A DNA stretch of 64,000 nt. It comes from Elusimicrobiota bacterium (GTDB taxonomy: Bacteria > Elusimicrobiota > Elusimicrobia > UBA1565). Below the pieces are notes generated by a model. The model saw only the letters and a program-made list of their open reading frames with translations, did not search any database and had not been told where the DNA came from. Positions within the stretch are counted from its first letter, which is position 1, and every line of letters starts with the position of its first letter. This document shows positions 17,506-24,965 of this stretch, piece after piece. A program made the translations under genes and the position numbers. The stretch lies in contig JBAZVI010000009.1 in NCBI GenBank assembly GCA_041660925.1, positions 1 to 64,000 of the forward strand. Direction: 5' to 3'.

Positions 17506-19020
17506 CTATACCTGGATGTCCGCCAGCTTGCGGACGATCCCCATCCCGATCGACATCCACAGCACGCAGAAGCCGATGGTCAGGAGCCCGATGACGCTGA
17601 AGTAATAGGCGTTCATGACCTCGGGCTGGAAGATCCACATCAGCCCCATCATGCCCCAGGGCATGATGCCGACGACGATCGCCTGGATGCGCTGCTGGGC
17701 GGTCAGCGACTGGGCCTTCTCTTCGAGCTTGCCCTCGTCGCGGATGTTCTCGACGATGCGGTCGAAGATCTTCGTGAGGTTTCCGCCGACGCTGCGCTGG
17801 ATGATGACGGCCTTGATGAGGTAGGAGACCAGGCGGCTGGCGATGCGCTCCTCCATGCCGAGCAGGGCCTTCTCGAAGGGCGTGCCGAGCTGGTAGTTCT
17901 TGATGACGAGCCCGAACTCCTCGGAGATCGGCGGCACGAGGTCGCGCTGAACGAGCTCGAAGCCCTGGACGATGTCGAGGCCCGACTTCAGCGCGTTCGA
18001 CATCAGGATCATCGCGTCCATGAGCTGGGCCTCGACGCGCTTGCCGCGGCGCAGGCGGATGCCCGTGAGCACCCACTCCGGGGTGCGGATGCCGAGGTAG
18101 ATCCCGGCGGCCGTGAAGATGACGAGCCCGAAGATGTTCAGGGTGATGATGCCCAGCAGCAGGCCCACGGCCATCGGCGTCAGGATCATGTACTGCACCT
18201 TGACCGTGACGAACTGCCGGTTGAACTCGTTGGCCCAGTGCTTGCCGCGCTCGATCTGGCGGTCGATCTCCCCGTAGAACTGGTCGGACTTGGACTGCCC
18301 GTAGAGCCAGCCGGCGAGGAAGATGAACGTGAGCCCGAGGAGCTTGAGGAAGAGGGGCCCGAGCTGTCCCGCCGCGGAGGGCTTCATGGGCGGCTCGTAC
18401 CCGCGCGGAGCGCGGTGCAGGATTTGAAAGACCTGATGGGTGAGGGTTCCGACGGCCATCACCGATTCCTGGTAGCGCTTGGGGTCCTGGCTCGTGAGCG
18501 CGTCGAGCGTGGACTCCATCTCGCGCAGGATGAGGTCGTAGCAGGCGAGCAGCGCGCGGCCGCGGCCGCCGAGGGAGTCTCCGAGGCGCGCTCGGTAGAG
18601 GCGGTCGAGCGCCATCTGGAAGCGCACGCGGCTGTCCTCGTAGTCCTTGATCAGGGCGCCGGGAGCGGTGAGCGTCCCGTTGAACTCCGGAGGGAAGGTC
18701 TTGCGGGTGTGCTCGAAGTACTCATAGAGGACGGAGACCGGCGCCTGCCAGAGCTGCGCCTCGTTGAGGATGCCCTCCTCGGGGTCCTGCCAGACCGGAC
18801 GGCTGAGCATCGCGTCGAGGATCTCGTCGACCCAGGCCGGCGGCTTGAGGTTCGGGTCGCGGTCCTTCTTGAAGTAGTGGTAGATGTACTGCGCGCGCGC
18901 CTCGGCGCCCTCGTTGGGGTCGACGAGGTAGCTGATCTGCTGGCGCGTGAACTGCGCGGCGGCGGGCGCGGCGAGCGCCGGCGCGAGCAGCAGGAACGCG
19001 GCCAGCGCGCTAGACCGCAT
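17506..19020 (-). CDS. tadB: Tad pilus inner-membrane protein TadB with an added exported N-terminal domain
   Basis: 504 residues against roughly 300 for ordinary TadB. A signal peptide (1-22, ending PAAAQ) and an extra domain (about 23-195, rich in Tyr, Leu and charged residues) precede the usual TadB part. That part has membrane segments near 200-220 and 255-300, a T2SSF core (about 330-450; LMDAMILMSNALKSGLDIVQ, SVGGNLTKIFDRIVENIRDE) and two C-terminal segments. The start overlaps tadZ-tadA by 11 bp. The added domain probably sits in the periplasm and could contact pilin or secretin. Confidence 0.9.
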   Translation of the reverse strand: MRSSALAAFLLLAPALAAPAAAQFTRQQISYLVDPNEGAEARAQYIYHYFKKDRDPNLKPPAWVDEILDAMLSRPVWQDPEEGILNEAQLWQAPVSVLYEYFEHTRKTFPPEFNGTLTAPGALIKDYEDSRVRFQMALDRLYRARLGDSLGGRGRALLACYDLILREMESTLDALTSQDPKRYQESVMAVGTLTHQVFQILHRAPRGYEPPMKPSAAGQLGPLFLKLLGLTFIFLAGWLYGQSKSDQFYGEIDRQIERGKHWANEFNRQFVTVKVQYMILTPMAVGLLLGIITLNIFGLVIFTAAGIYLGIRTPEWVLTGIRLRRGKRVEAQLMDAMILMSNALKSGLDIVQGFELVQRDLVPPISEEFGLVIKNYQLGTPFEKALLGMEERIASRLVSYLIKAVIIQRSVGGNLTKIFDRIVENIRDEGKLEEKAQSLTAQQRIQAIVVGIMPWGMMGLMWIFQPEVMNAYYFSVIGLLTIGFCVLWMSIGMGIVRKLADIQV

Positions 19021-21361
19021 TGCGGGCCTCGAAGCGCGCCATCTCGGGGTTCTTCTTGAAGAGCTCGACGGGGACGTTGACGCCGGCGAGCTTGAACTCC
19101 TCATAGAAGTGCGGCGGCTTGCCGCAGCCGGAGAAGAAGCCCAGCGACTTGCCCTGCTCGTCGACGCCGGTCTGGATGTACTTGAAGAGGTCCTGCGCGA
19201 GGATCGTGTTCTGGTCGCGGCCGGTGACCTCGGTGACCCAGGTGCAGCGGCGCACGCCGTCCGGGAAGCGGGTGATCTGCACGACGAGGTGCACGGCCGA
19301 GGCGATCATCTCGCGCAGGGCCCAGATGGGGAGCTCGGCCGAGGCCATCATGCACATGGCCTCCAGGCGGGTCAGCGCGTCGCGCGGGCTGTTCGCGTGG
19401 ATCGTGGCGAGAGAGCCTTCATGGCCGGTGTTCATGGCCTGGAGCATGTCCAGCGCCTCGGAGCCGCGGCACTCGCCGACGACGATGCGGTCGGGACGCA
19501 TACGAAGGCAGTTCTTCACGAGGTCGCGGATGGTGACCTCGCCCTTGCCCTCGATGTTCGGCGGGCGGCTCTCCAGCCGCACCCAGTGCTCCTGGATCAG
19601 CTTGAGCTCGGCGGTGTCCTCGACGGTGATGATGCGCTCGTCCTCGGGGATGGCCGAGGAGAGCATGTTGAGGAAGGTGGTCTTCCCGGTGCCGGTACCG
19701 CCCGAGATGATGACGCTCTTGCGGATCTTCACGCAGTTCTGCAGGAACTCGAGCAGCTCCGGCGTGAGGGAGCCGAAACGGATGAGGTCCGCGCCGGAGA
19801 AGGGCTTCTTGGAGAAGCGCCGGATGGTGAGCGTCGGCCCGCTGACGGCCAGCGGCGGGATGATGGCGTTGACGCGGGAACCGTCCTTCAGGCGCGCGTC
19901 GACGAGCGGCACCGACTCGTCGATGCGGCGGCCGATGGGCGCCACGATGCGCTTGATGACCTGGATGATCTGCTCCTCGTCGCGGAAGCGCAGGGGCGTG
20001 AGCACGAGCTTGCCCTTCTGCTCGATGTAGACCTTGTCCGCCGCGTTCACCATGATCTCGTTGACGCTGGTGTCGCGCATGAGCTCTTCCAGGGGTCCGA
20101 GGCCGAGGATCTCGTCGAGCAGCTCCATGACGAAGCGCTGGCGCTGGTCGCGCGAGAGCGGGAGGTTGCTCTCCTTCTGGAGCAGGGACTCGATGATCGA
20201 GGCGATCTTCGTGCGGATCTCGGCGTTGCGCTCCTCCGACTCGGTGATGCGGATGCGCTCGGTCTCCATCGCCGTGACGACGCTGCCGTGCATGCGCATC
20301 TTGAGCTCGTCCCAGAAGGCCGGGACGTCGCCCGCCTTCGCGACGGCCTTGCCCTTCGCCGCCTCGACGTCTCCGGCGGAGCGTCCGCCGACGGCGGTCT
20401 CCGAGGCCTTCCAGAGCATGTTGGAGCCCGCCGCGAACTCGTGGTCCTCGACCGAGGAGTAGCTCCAGGCCTTCGGCGAGGGCCGCGTCTCGAGCACCTT
20501 GCCGAGCATCGGGCGCAGCGCCTTCACCCAGTCCGAATGGGGCTGCTCGACGACGAGGATGCGCCCGGTGTTCGCGAACTCGGGGAGGAGGTCCTCCCAG
20601 GGCATGTAGGAGAGCACCCGCCGGTTCATCGTCGCGAAGAAGCGGTCGACCTCTTTGGGCGCCAGCGCTCCGGGGAGGTTCGCCTCGTTGAGGACGATCT
20701 CGAAGCGCTCGAGCGGGAAGTGCAGGGCCTTGAATTCCTGGAAGAGCGAGTAGGTCGCCTCGAAGTGGCTGCGCTGGGGCAGGCAGGTCCAGAACACGAG
20801 GTCCGCGAGGTCGAAGGAGAAGACCTGCATCGGGAAATAGGGGTCGACGTCGAGGAAGAGGTCGTAGGACTGCGAGAGGCTCTCGAGGATCGGGATGACG
20901 ACGTGCGGGGAGACCTGGAGGACCTCGGCGCGCTTGGCCGCGAGCGGCAGCACGCCCACGCCCCACTGCGAGATGGGGATGCGGCCCTTGAGGAGCTTCC
21001 CGAGCACCGCGACGTCCTTGCCGACGAGCTGGGTGAGGCTCGCGAGCGTCGGCGGCTGCAGGCCGAGCTGAAAAGCGAGGTCGTTGCGGCAGAGCGGGTC
21101 GAGGTGGACGATGAGGACGTTGCGGCTCTGCGTACCGGCCCAGGCGAGCGCGAGGTTCAGGGCGATCGTGGACTTGCCGACGCCCTCCTTGGGTCCGGAG
21201 AAGACGACGACGCGCCCGCTGACGCGGGGCTGCGTGGCCGTCGCGGGCCGCGGCATCCCGGCCGGGACCGGAGGCGAACCGCCCGCCGGGACGGGGGGCA
21301 TGGAGCCCGGAGCCCCCCCCTGGGGGCCCGGTCCGGTCATCGGAGGGAGGTCGTTCGCCAT
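19010..21361 (-). CDS. TadZ-TadA fusion: MinD-like localisation domain joined to the pilus ATPase
   Basis: 783 residues. A Pro/Gly-rich N-terminus (1-48) is followed by a CpaE/TadZ-like P-loop domain (about 49-330) with a deviant Walker A (GPKEGVGKST, K63). The TadA/CpaF secretion ATPase (about 375-775) has Walker A GGTGTGKTT (K560), the Asp box ITVEDTAELKL, and the His box with MNTGHEGSLATIHANSPRDA. TadA powers pilus extension and TadZ places the machine at a cell site; these are normally separate proteins. Start is ATG at 21361, 9 bp after the secretin stop. Confidence 0.92.
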   Translation of the reverse strand: MANDLPPMTGPGPQGGAPGSMPPVPAGGSPPVPAGMPRPATATQPRVSGRVVVFSGPKEGVGKSTIALNLALAWAGTQSRNVLIVHLDPLCRNDLAFQLGLQPPTLASLTQLVGKDVAVLGKLLKGRIPISQWGVGVLPLAAKRAEVLQVSPHVVIPILESLSQSYDLFLDVDPYFPMQVFSFDLADLVFWTCLPQRSHFEATYSLFQEFKALHFPLERFEIVLNEANLPGALAPKEVDRFFATMNRRVLSYMPWEDLLPEFANTGRILVVEQPHSDWVKALRPMLGKVLETRPSPKAWSYSSVEDHEFAAGSNMLWKASETAVGGRSAGDVEAAKGKAVAKAGDVPAFWDELKMRMHGSVVTAMETERIRITESEERNAEIRTKIASIIESLLQKESNLPLSRDQRQRFVMELLDEILGLGPLEELMRDTSVNEIMVNAADKVYIEQKGKLVLTPLRFRDEEQIIQVIKRIVAPIGRRIDESVPLVDARLKDGSRVNAIIPPLAVSGPTLTIRRFSKKPFSGADLIRFGSLTPELLEFLQNCVKIRKSVIISGGTGTGKTTFLNMLSSAIPEDERIITVEDTAELKLIQEHWVRLESRPPNIEGKGEVTIRDLVKNCLRMRPDRIVVGECRGSEALDMLQAMNTGHEGSLATIHANSPRDALTRLEAMCMMASAELPIWALREMIASAVHLVVQITRFPDGVRRCTWVTEVTGRDQNTILAQDLFKYIQTGVDEQGKSLGFFSGCGKPPHFYEEFKLAGVNVPVELFKKNPEMARFEARNAV

Positions 21362-21370
21362 GCGTTCTTC

Positions 21371-22195
21371 CTACTTGACGATCTCGAAAGTGACGAACAG
21401 GAAGAGCGACTTCTGCTCCTCGATGATGCTGGTCGTGGTGAAGAGGCGTCCGATGATCGGCAGGCGGCCGATGACGGGGATGCGCGTCTGCGTCACGTTC
21501 TTGTTGCTCGACTTCAGGCCGCCGATGACGATGGTCTCTCCGCTCTTGATCTCGACCTCGGTCTGGATCTGCCGCGTGACGATCGAGGGGACCGCGGTGT
21601 TGCCGACGGTCACCGGCTTCGAGAAGTCGGGATTGGAGACCTCCAGCTGCATCTGCGCGTCGATGTAATCCTTCTTGTTCGGGTTCGCCACCGGAAGGAT
21701 GTTGAGGATGACGCCGAACTTCTTGAACTCCACGCCGACGCCCTGGTTGTTGGTGACGGGATAGGGCTGGTCGCCGCCGACGACGAAGTTCGCCTGGGTC
21801 GCCGACTTCGTGATGACCTTGGGGTTGGAGAGGAGCTGCGCCTTGCCCTCGGTCTCGAGAAGCTTCAGCGAGGTCTGCAGCTGCGTGAGGCGCTCGAAGT
21901 CGCCGATCTTGATGATCCCGGGGATGGGCGCCTTCTCGGCGAAGTTGATGCCGGTCTGGAAGGGCCCCCAGCTGAAGCCCACGTCCTTGGAGATCGAGCC
22001 GCTGATCTCCACGACGTCGGCGCTGACGGCGATCATCACGTCCTGGGCCTCGCCTCCGCCCTCTCCGCCGCCCCCCCCTCCGCCCTCTTCCTGGGCGTAG
22101 GCCCGGGGAAGGGTGAGGAGCAGGACGAACGCGAGGACGAGCCGCCCGGCGCTTTTCCGCGCCTCCCTCCACGCACTCCTCTGTTGCCGTTCCAT
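21371..22195 (-). CDS. Compact secretin of the Tad pilus (CpaC/RcpA-like)
   Basis: 274 residues, much shorter than typical CpaC/RcpA. The signal peptide (about 15-35), a Gly/Glu linker (EEGGGGGGGEGGG) and the secretin core (about 55-274; KAQLLSNPKVITKSATQANF, VEIKSGETIVIGGLKSSN, IPVIGRLPIIGRLFTT) are present. The N0 and BON-type periplasmic domains are absent, so only the outer-membrane gate remains. Other parts (CpaB, the TadB extension, TPR proteins) would have to span the periplasm. Ribosome site is weak at this ATG, and no better in-frame start is visible. Confidence 0.88.
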   Translation of the reverse strand: MERQQRSAWREARKSAGRLVLAFVLLLTLPRAYAQEEGGGGGGGEGGGEAQDVMIAVSADVVEISGSISKDVGFSWGPFQTGINFAEKAPIPGIIKIGDFERLTQLQTSLKLLETEGKAQLLSNPKVITKSATQANFVVGGDQPYPVTNNQGVGVEFKKFGVILNILPVANPNKKDYIDAQMQLEVSNPDFSKPVTVGNTAVPSIVTRQIQTEVEIKSGETIVIGGLKSSNKNVTQTRIPVIGRLPIIGRLFTTTSIIEEQKSLFLFVTFEIVK

Positions 22196-22235
22196 GGTTG
22201 CCGTACCGTTGTCGTGCGAGTTTAGAGCGTCGCGA

Positions 22236-22991
22236 TCACCGGAAAAGCTTTCGGAAGCTCGCCATCTCCATCGGGTGCATCTCGACGTCGCCCAGGCCGC
22301 GCAGCAGCGGCGTGATCTCGCCCTGCTTCATCGCCAGCGAGAGGTACTGCGCCTCGTTGGGGTTGAGGGCGACGCTGAGGATGCCCTTCTCGGCGAAGGC
22401 CGCGTTCTGCTGCTCCTTCTGCTCCTTGTCGGCGAAATCCTTGGACGCCATGCCCTGGCCGAGGTTGCTGCCCACGCCGAGGACGAGCACGTTCTGGAGG
22501 ATGGTCGCCGTGACCTTCTCCTTGCGGCTGTCCTGCATGAGCGCGTCGAAGGTGACGAGCACGTCGATGCGGTCCCCCGGCTTGATGAGCTTCAGCATCT
22601 CGTTCTCGACCGGGATGACCGCGCCGCGGTAGCCCGGGGGGATCTTCACGCTCAGGCCGGCGGTCGGGGAGAGGGAAGTCACCAGCGACTGCGCGATCTG
22701 ATTGCCCTTGGGGATGCGCACGCGGGTCACGAGGTTCGTGATGAGCTTGATGTCCGACTGGGTCTTGATCTCGAAGGCGTCCTGGGAGACGAACTTGCGC
22801 GGGACCGCCTGCGTCTGCACGAGGTCCTCCTTGAGCAGCGTGCGCTCGGGGAGGTCGACGCGGGCGACGAGCACCGTCGCGTTCTCGAAGGACTTCGAGA
22901 GCTGCTTCTCGCGGCTCGTGAGCACGAGCAGATAGAGCGCCGCGGCGGCGACGGCCAGCACCAGCGGGATCATCATTCCTTTCTTTTCCAT
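22236..22991 (-). CDS. cpaB: Flp pilus assembly protein CpaB (RcpC)
   Basis: 251 residues. N-terminal membrane anchor (about 7-24), SAF domain (about 40-110; VARVDLPERTLLKEDLVQTQ) and the RcpC/CpaB C-terminal domain (about 110-235; IPPGYRGAVIPVE, IKPGDRIDVLVTF, LSVALNPNEAQYLSLA). It is a periplasmic partner of the secretin. AAGGAG lies 8 nt before the ATG. Its place between the tadE-type gene and the secretin is usual for tad loci. Confidence 0.93.
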   Translation of the reverse strand: MEKKGMMIPLVLAVAAAALYLLVLTSREKQLSKSFENATVLVARVDLPERTLLKEDLVQTQAVPRKFVSQDAFEIKTQSDIKLITNLVTRVRIPKGNQIAQSLVTSLSPTAGLSVKIPPGYRGAVIPVENEMLKLIKPGDRIDVLVTFDALMQDSRKEKVTATILQNVLVLGVGSNLGQGMASKDFADKEQKEQQNAAFAEKGILSVALNPNEAQYLSLAMKQGEITPLLRGLGDVEMHPMEMASFRKLFR

Positions 22992-23015
22992 ATGCCGTCT
23001 CCTTTCCTCGAGCTC

Positions 23016-23498
23016 CTACTTGAAAAGCGGCCGTTCGATCGGCATGCGCACCGTCGCCTTGAGCAGGCGCGCCTTGCGTCCCTGCGTGTTCCCCAGCACG
23101 ACCCCCGTCAGGGGGAAGACCATCGGGACGGCGCGCCGCACCTCGATGGCCACGTCGTAGTTCATGCAGCCTTCCTGCTTGTCCAGCAAAGTCGGGATCG
23201 GCCCGTACATCACGGCGGTGGCGGCGTTCGGAGATTTGAACATCGCCTGCGTGACTTTCTTATAGTCGTTGGTCAGCTGCGGCGCGGCGCAGCTGGCGCT
23301 CGGGACCGTCCGAGCCGTCAGCGACGCCATGCGCGCCGCCTCGTAGGCGGCGTGGTGGAGAAGGATCGTGTGGAAGGCCAGCAGTCCGATCTCCATGATC
23401 GTGAAAACGAGGAACAGGAACACCGGCAGGATCAGCAGGACCTCGATGAGCACCTGTCCGCGCGCTCGACCGCCCCTGCGCACCTCGCTCCTGACCAC
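23016..23498 (-). CDS. tadE: TadE-like pseudopilin
   Basis: 160 residues. An Arg-rich start, then GQVLIEVLLILPVFLFLVF, the TadE signature with Glu at +5 after the Gly cleavage point, and the AAYEAARMAS helix found in TadE/TadG proteins. Two further cysteines (in PSASCAAP and EGCMNYD) could form a disulfide. Start is GTG with a GGGGGGAGG tract upstream. It is a minor pilin-like protein, probably processed by a prepilin peptidase that is not encoded in this window. Confidence 0.88.
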   Translation of the reverse strand: MVRSEVRRGGRARGQVLIEVLLILPVFLFLVFTIMEIGLLAFHTILLHHAAYEAARMASLTARTVPSASCAAPQLTNDYKKVTQAMFKSPNAATAVMYGPIPTLLDKQEGCMNYDVAIEVRRAVPMVFPLTGVVLGNTQGRKARLLKATVRMPIERPLFK

Positions 23499-23509
23499 CC
23501 CTCCCCCCT

Positions 23510-23536
23510 GCCGCCGTCCCCCAAGGGGACGGCGGC
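23510..23536 (-). promoter_or_regulatory. Strong hairpin between the flp and tadE-like genes
   Basis: 12-bp perfect stem GCCGCCGTCCCC/GGGGACGGCGGC with a 3-nt loop. It has no T-run, so it may protect the 3' end of the abundant pilin mRNA or lower read-through into tadE, rather than terminate fully. Confidence 0.5.
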
Positions 23537-23559
23537 GCCACCGAACGGCGTCCGCCGGC

Positions 23560-23760
23560 TTACTGTCCGGAACCGACCGTGGACGCGGCGCCCGAGATCA
23601 TGGCCATGATCTGGTTGAAGACCTGGCTGATCTGCGGCTTGAACATCTTGCCGATCACGAGGATGACGCCCACGATGACGGCCAGCATCATCAGGTACTC
23701 CACCGTGTTCTGACCGCGTTCGCTCCGGATCCACTGCTGCAGCTTCCGCACGTTCGTCAT
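23560..23760 (-). CDS. flp: Flp-type major pilin
   Basis: 66 residues. The leader MTNVRKLQQWIRSERG is cleaved before QNTVEYLMML, giving Glu at +5 of the mature pilin, followed by a hydrophobic helix to about residue 38 and a short tail (AASTVGSGQ). The size and motif are those of Flp/Fap pilins. AAGGA is 8 nt before ATG. It is the likely main subunit of the fibre assembled by the downstream genes. Confidence 0.95.
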   Translation of the reverse strand: MTNVRKLQQWIRSERGQNTVEYLMMLAVIVGVILVIGKMFKPQISQVFNQIMAMISGAASTVGSGQ

Positions 23761-23807
23761 GGCGTTCCTTCCCTCCTTATACCGTCAGCGTCCCGATCGG
23801 TCGACCG

Positions 23808-23963
23808 CTAGTAGTACGCGGTCAGAATCGCTACGCCGGCGTTGGTGAACAGGCGCTTCGTCTGCGACGAGAGCAGGCGGTACAGCGTGGTGAAGATGAA
23901 CAACAGCATCAGCGTCATCAGCAGATACTCCACCAGGGCCTGCCCTCTGCGTCCGAAACGCAT
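23808..23963 (-). CDS. Second, very short Flp-like pilin (51 aa)
   Basis: 51 residues: MRFGRRG, then QALVEYLLMTLMLLFIF, the Flp cleavage pattern with Glu at +5 and a hydrophobic helix, and a basic tail ending ILTAYY. A GGAGGAAC ribosome site precedes the ATG, and it is positioned between the PorV-like gene and flp. It differs from Flp in sequence and has a Tyr-Tyr C-terminus. It is probably a minor or tip pilin, though an alternative major subunit is possible. Confidence 0.85.
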   Translation of the reverse strand: MRFGRRGQALVEYLLMTLMLLFIFTTLYRLLSSQTKRLFTNAGVAILTAYY

Positions 23964-23978
23964 GTTCCTCCGAGTCTA

Positions 23979-24965
23979 TCAGAATTTCACCTTCAAAGAC
24001 ATCATGTCCGCCGTCCCCAGCGCGCCCATGGAAATCAGCGAATAATCGAACGCGACGCCGTAGCCGAACGCCTGCGCGGTGTAAAGCCCGATGCCGAAGC
24101 TCCAGCGCGGGGAGCCGACCAGCGGATAGAGGAAGCTGCGGTCGTTCTGCATCACCTGACCCATGTCGTCCGAGTTCTGGAAGCCGGCACGCAGCTGGAC
24201 CTGGCCCACCTGGAGGAAGTCCTCGGGCAGCGTGAACTCCGCCCCGATGCCGGCGCGGGTGGCGTTGTCGCTGGCCTTGCTGAACTCGGCCGAGAGGGTG
24301 AGCATCTCCATGAGCCGTCCGGAGGCCCCGAAGCGGGAGATCTGGGCGACCTTGCTGCTCCCCGCCCCGAGGTTCTGAGCGGCGAAGCCGAAGGTCACCG
24401 AGGAGTTGGGCCGGAACAGGGCGCCCAGGTCGCCGACCAGCGAGCTGCGCGTCGTCCCGGCGTTGTCCTCGTGCACGCCCTTGAGGCTGGCGCCGAGGAA
24501 GACCTTCTCGTACCAGAAGGAGCGCGCGGCGCTGAAGGTCGCGAAGCCGTCCTGCACCCGCACGTCCGTCTCGTCGGTCCTTCGGCCGAGCTCGTCGCGG
24601 GCGTCGAAGCCGTCGATGGAGAGGTAGGCGAAGTTCGCTCCGAGCACCGTGCGGCCCAGCGGGTGGGCGTAGCCCATGTACATGGGAGAATCGATGTTCT
24701 GGATGTAGCGGTAGTAGGAGTAGGCGAACTCGCGCTGCTGCGCGAGCGCGAGACCCGCCGGGTTCCAGGTCAGGGCGTCCGCCCCCTCGGCGAGGGACAC
24801 GTAGGCGCGCCCCAGGGCCAGCGCGCGCGCGCTGCCGAGGCCGAGCTTCATGAAGGAAGCCCCGCCCGTGCCCGCGGCCGGGTCGATGGCGCGCGCCGGC
24901 GCCGCGCACAGGAGCGCGCAGCCCAGGGTCCAGGCGAAGAGTCGAGTCGTCGCTCGCGTGCTCAC
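23979..24965 (-). CDS. PorV/PorQ-like outer-membrane barrel protein
   Basis: 328 residues. Signal peptide (1-26), then the typical opening for this group: GGASFMKLGLGSARALALGR, AYVSLAEGADALTWNPAGLA. Repeated barrel strands follow, with the end YGVAFDYSLISMGALGTADM and a C-terminal Lys-Phe. Such proteins act in or beside type 9-like secretion systems or as surface porins. Start is GTG and overlaps the TGA of the FlgD-repeat gene (GTGA). The partnership with that protein, which has a T9SS-like C-terminal domain, is suggestive. Confidence 0.85.
   Translation of the reverse strand: MSTRATTRLFAWTLGCALLCAAPARAIDPAAGTGGASFMKLGLGSARALALGRAYVSLAEGADALTWNPAGLALAQQREFAYSYYRYIQNIDSPMYMGYAHPLGRTVLGANFAYLSIDGFDARDELGRRTDETDVRVQDGFATFSAARSFWYEKVFLGASLKGVHEDNAGTTRSSLVGDLGALFRPNSSVTFGFAAQNLGAGSSKVAQISRFGASGRLMEMLTLSAEFSKASDNATRAGIGAEFTLPEDFLQVGQVQLRAGFQNSDDMGQVMQNDRSFLYPLVGSPRWSFGIGLYTAQAFGYGVAFDYSLISMGALGTADMMSLKVKF

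Noticed and set aside
17209..22225. Long plus-strand frames opposite tadB, tadC, tadA and the secretin
   Set aside because: They cover firmly identified minus-strand tad genes and have His/Asp/Arg/Leu-rich antisense composition.
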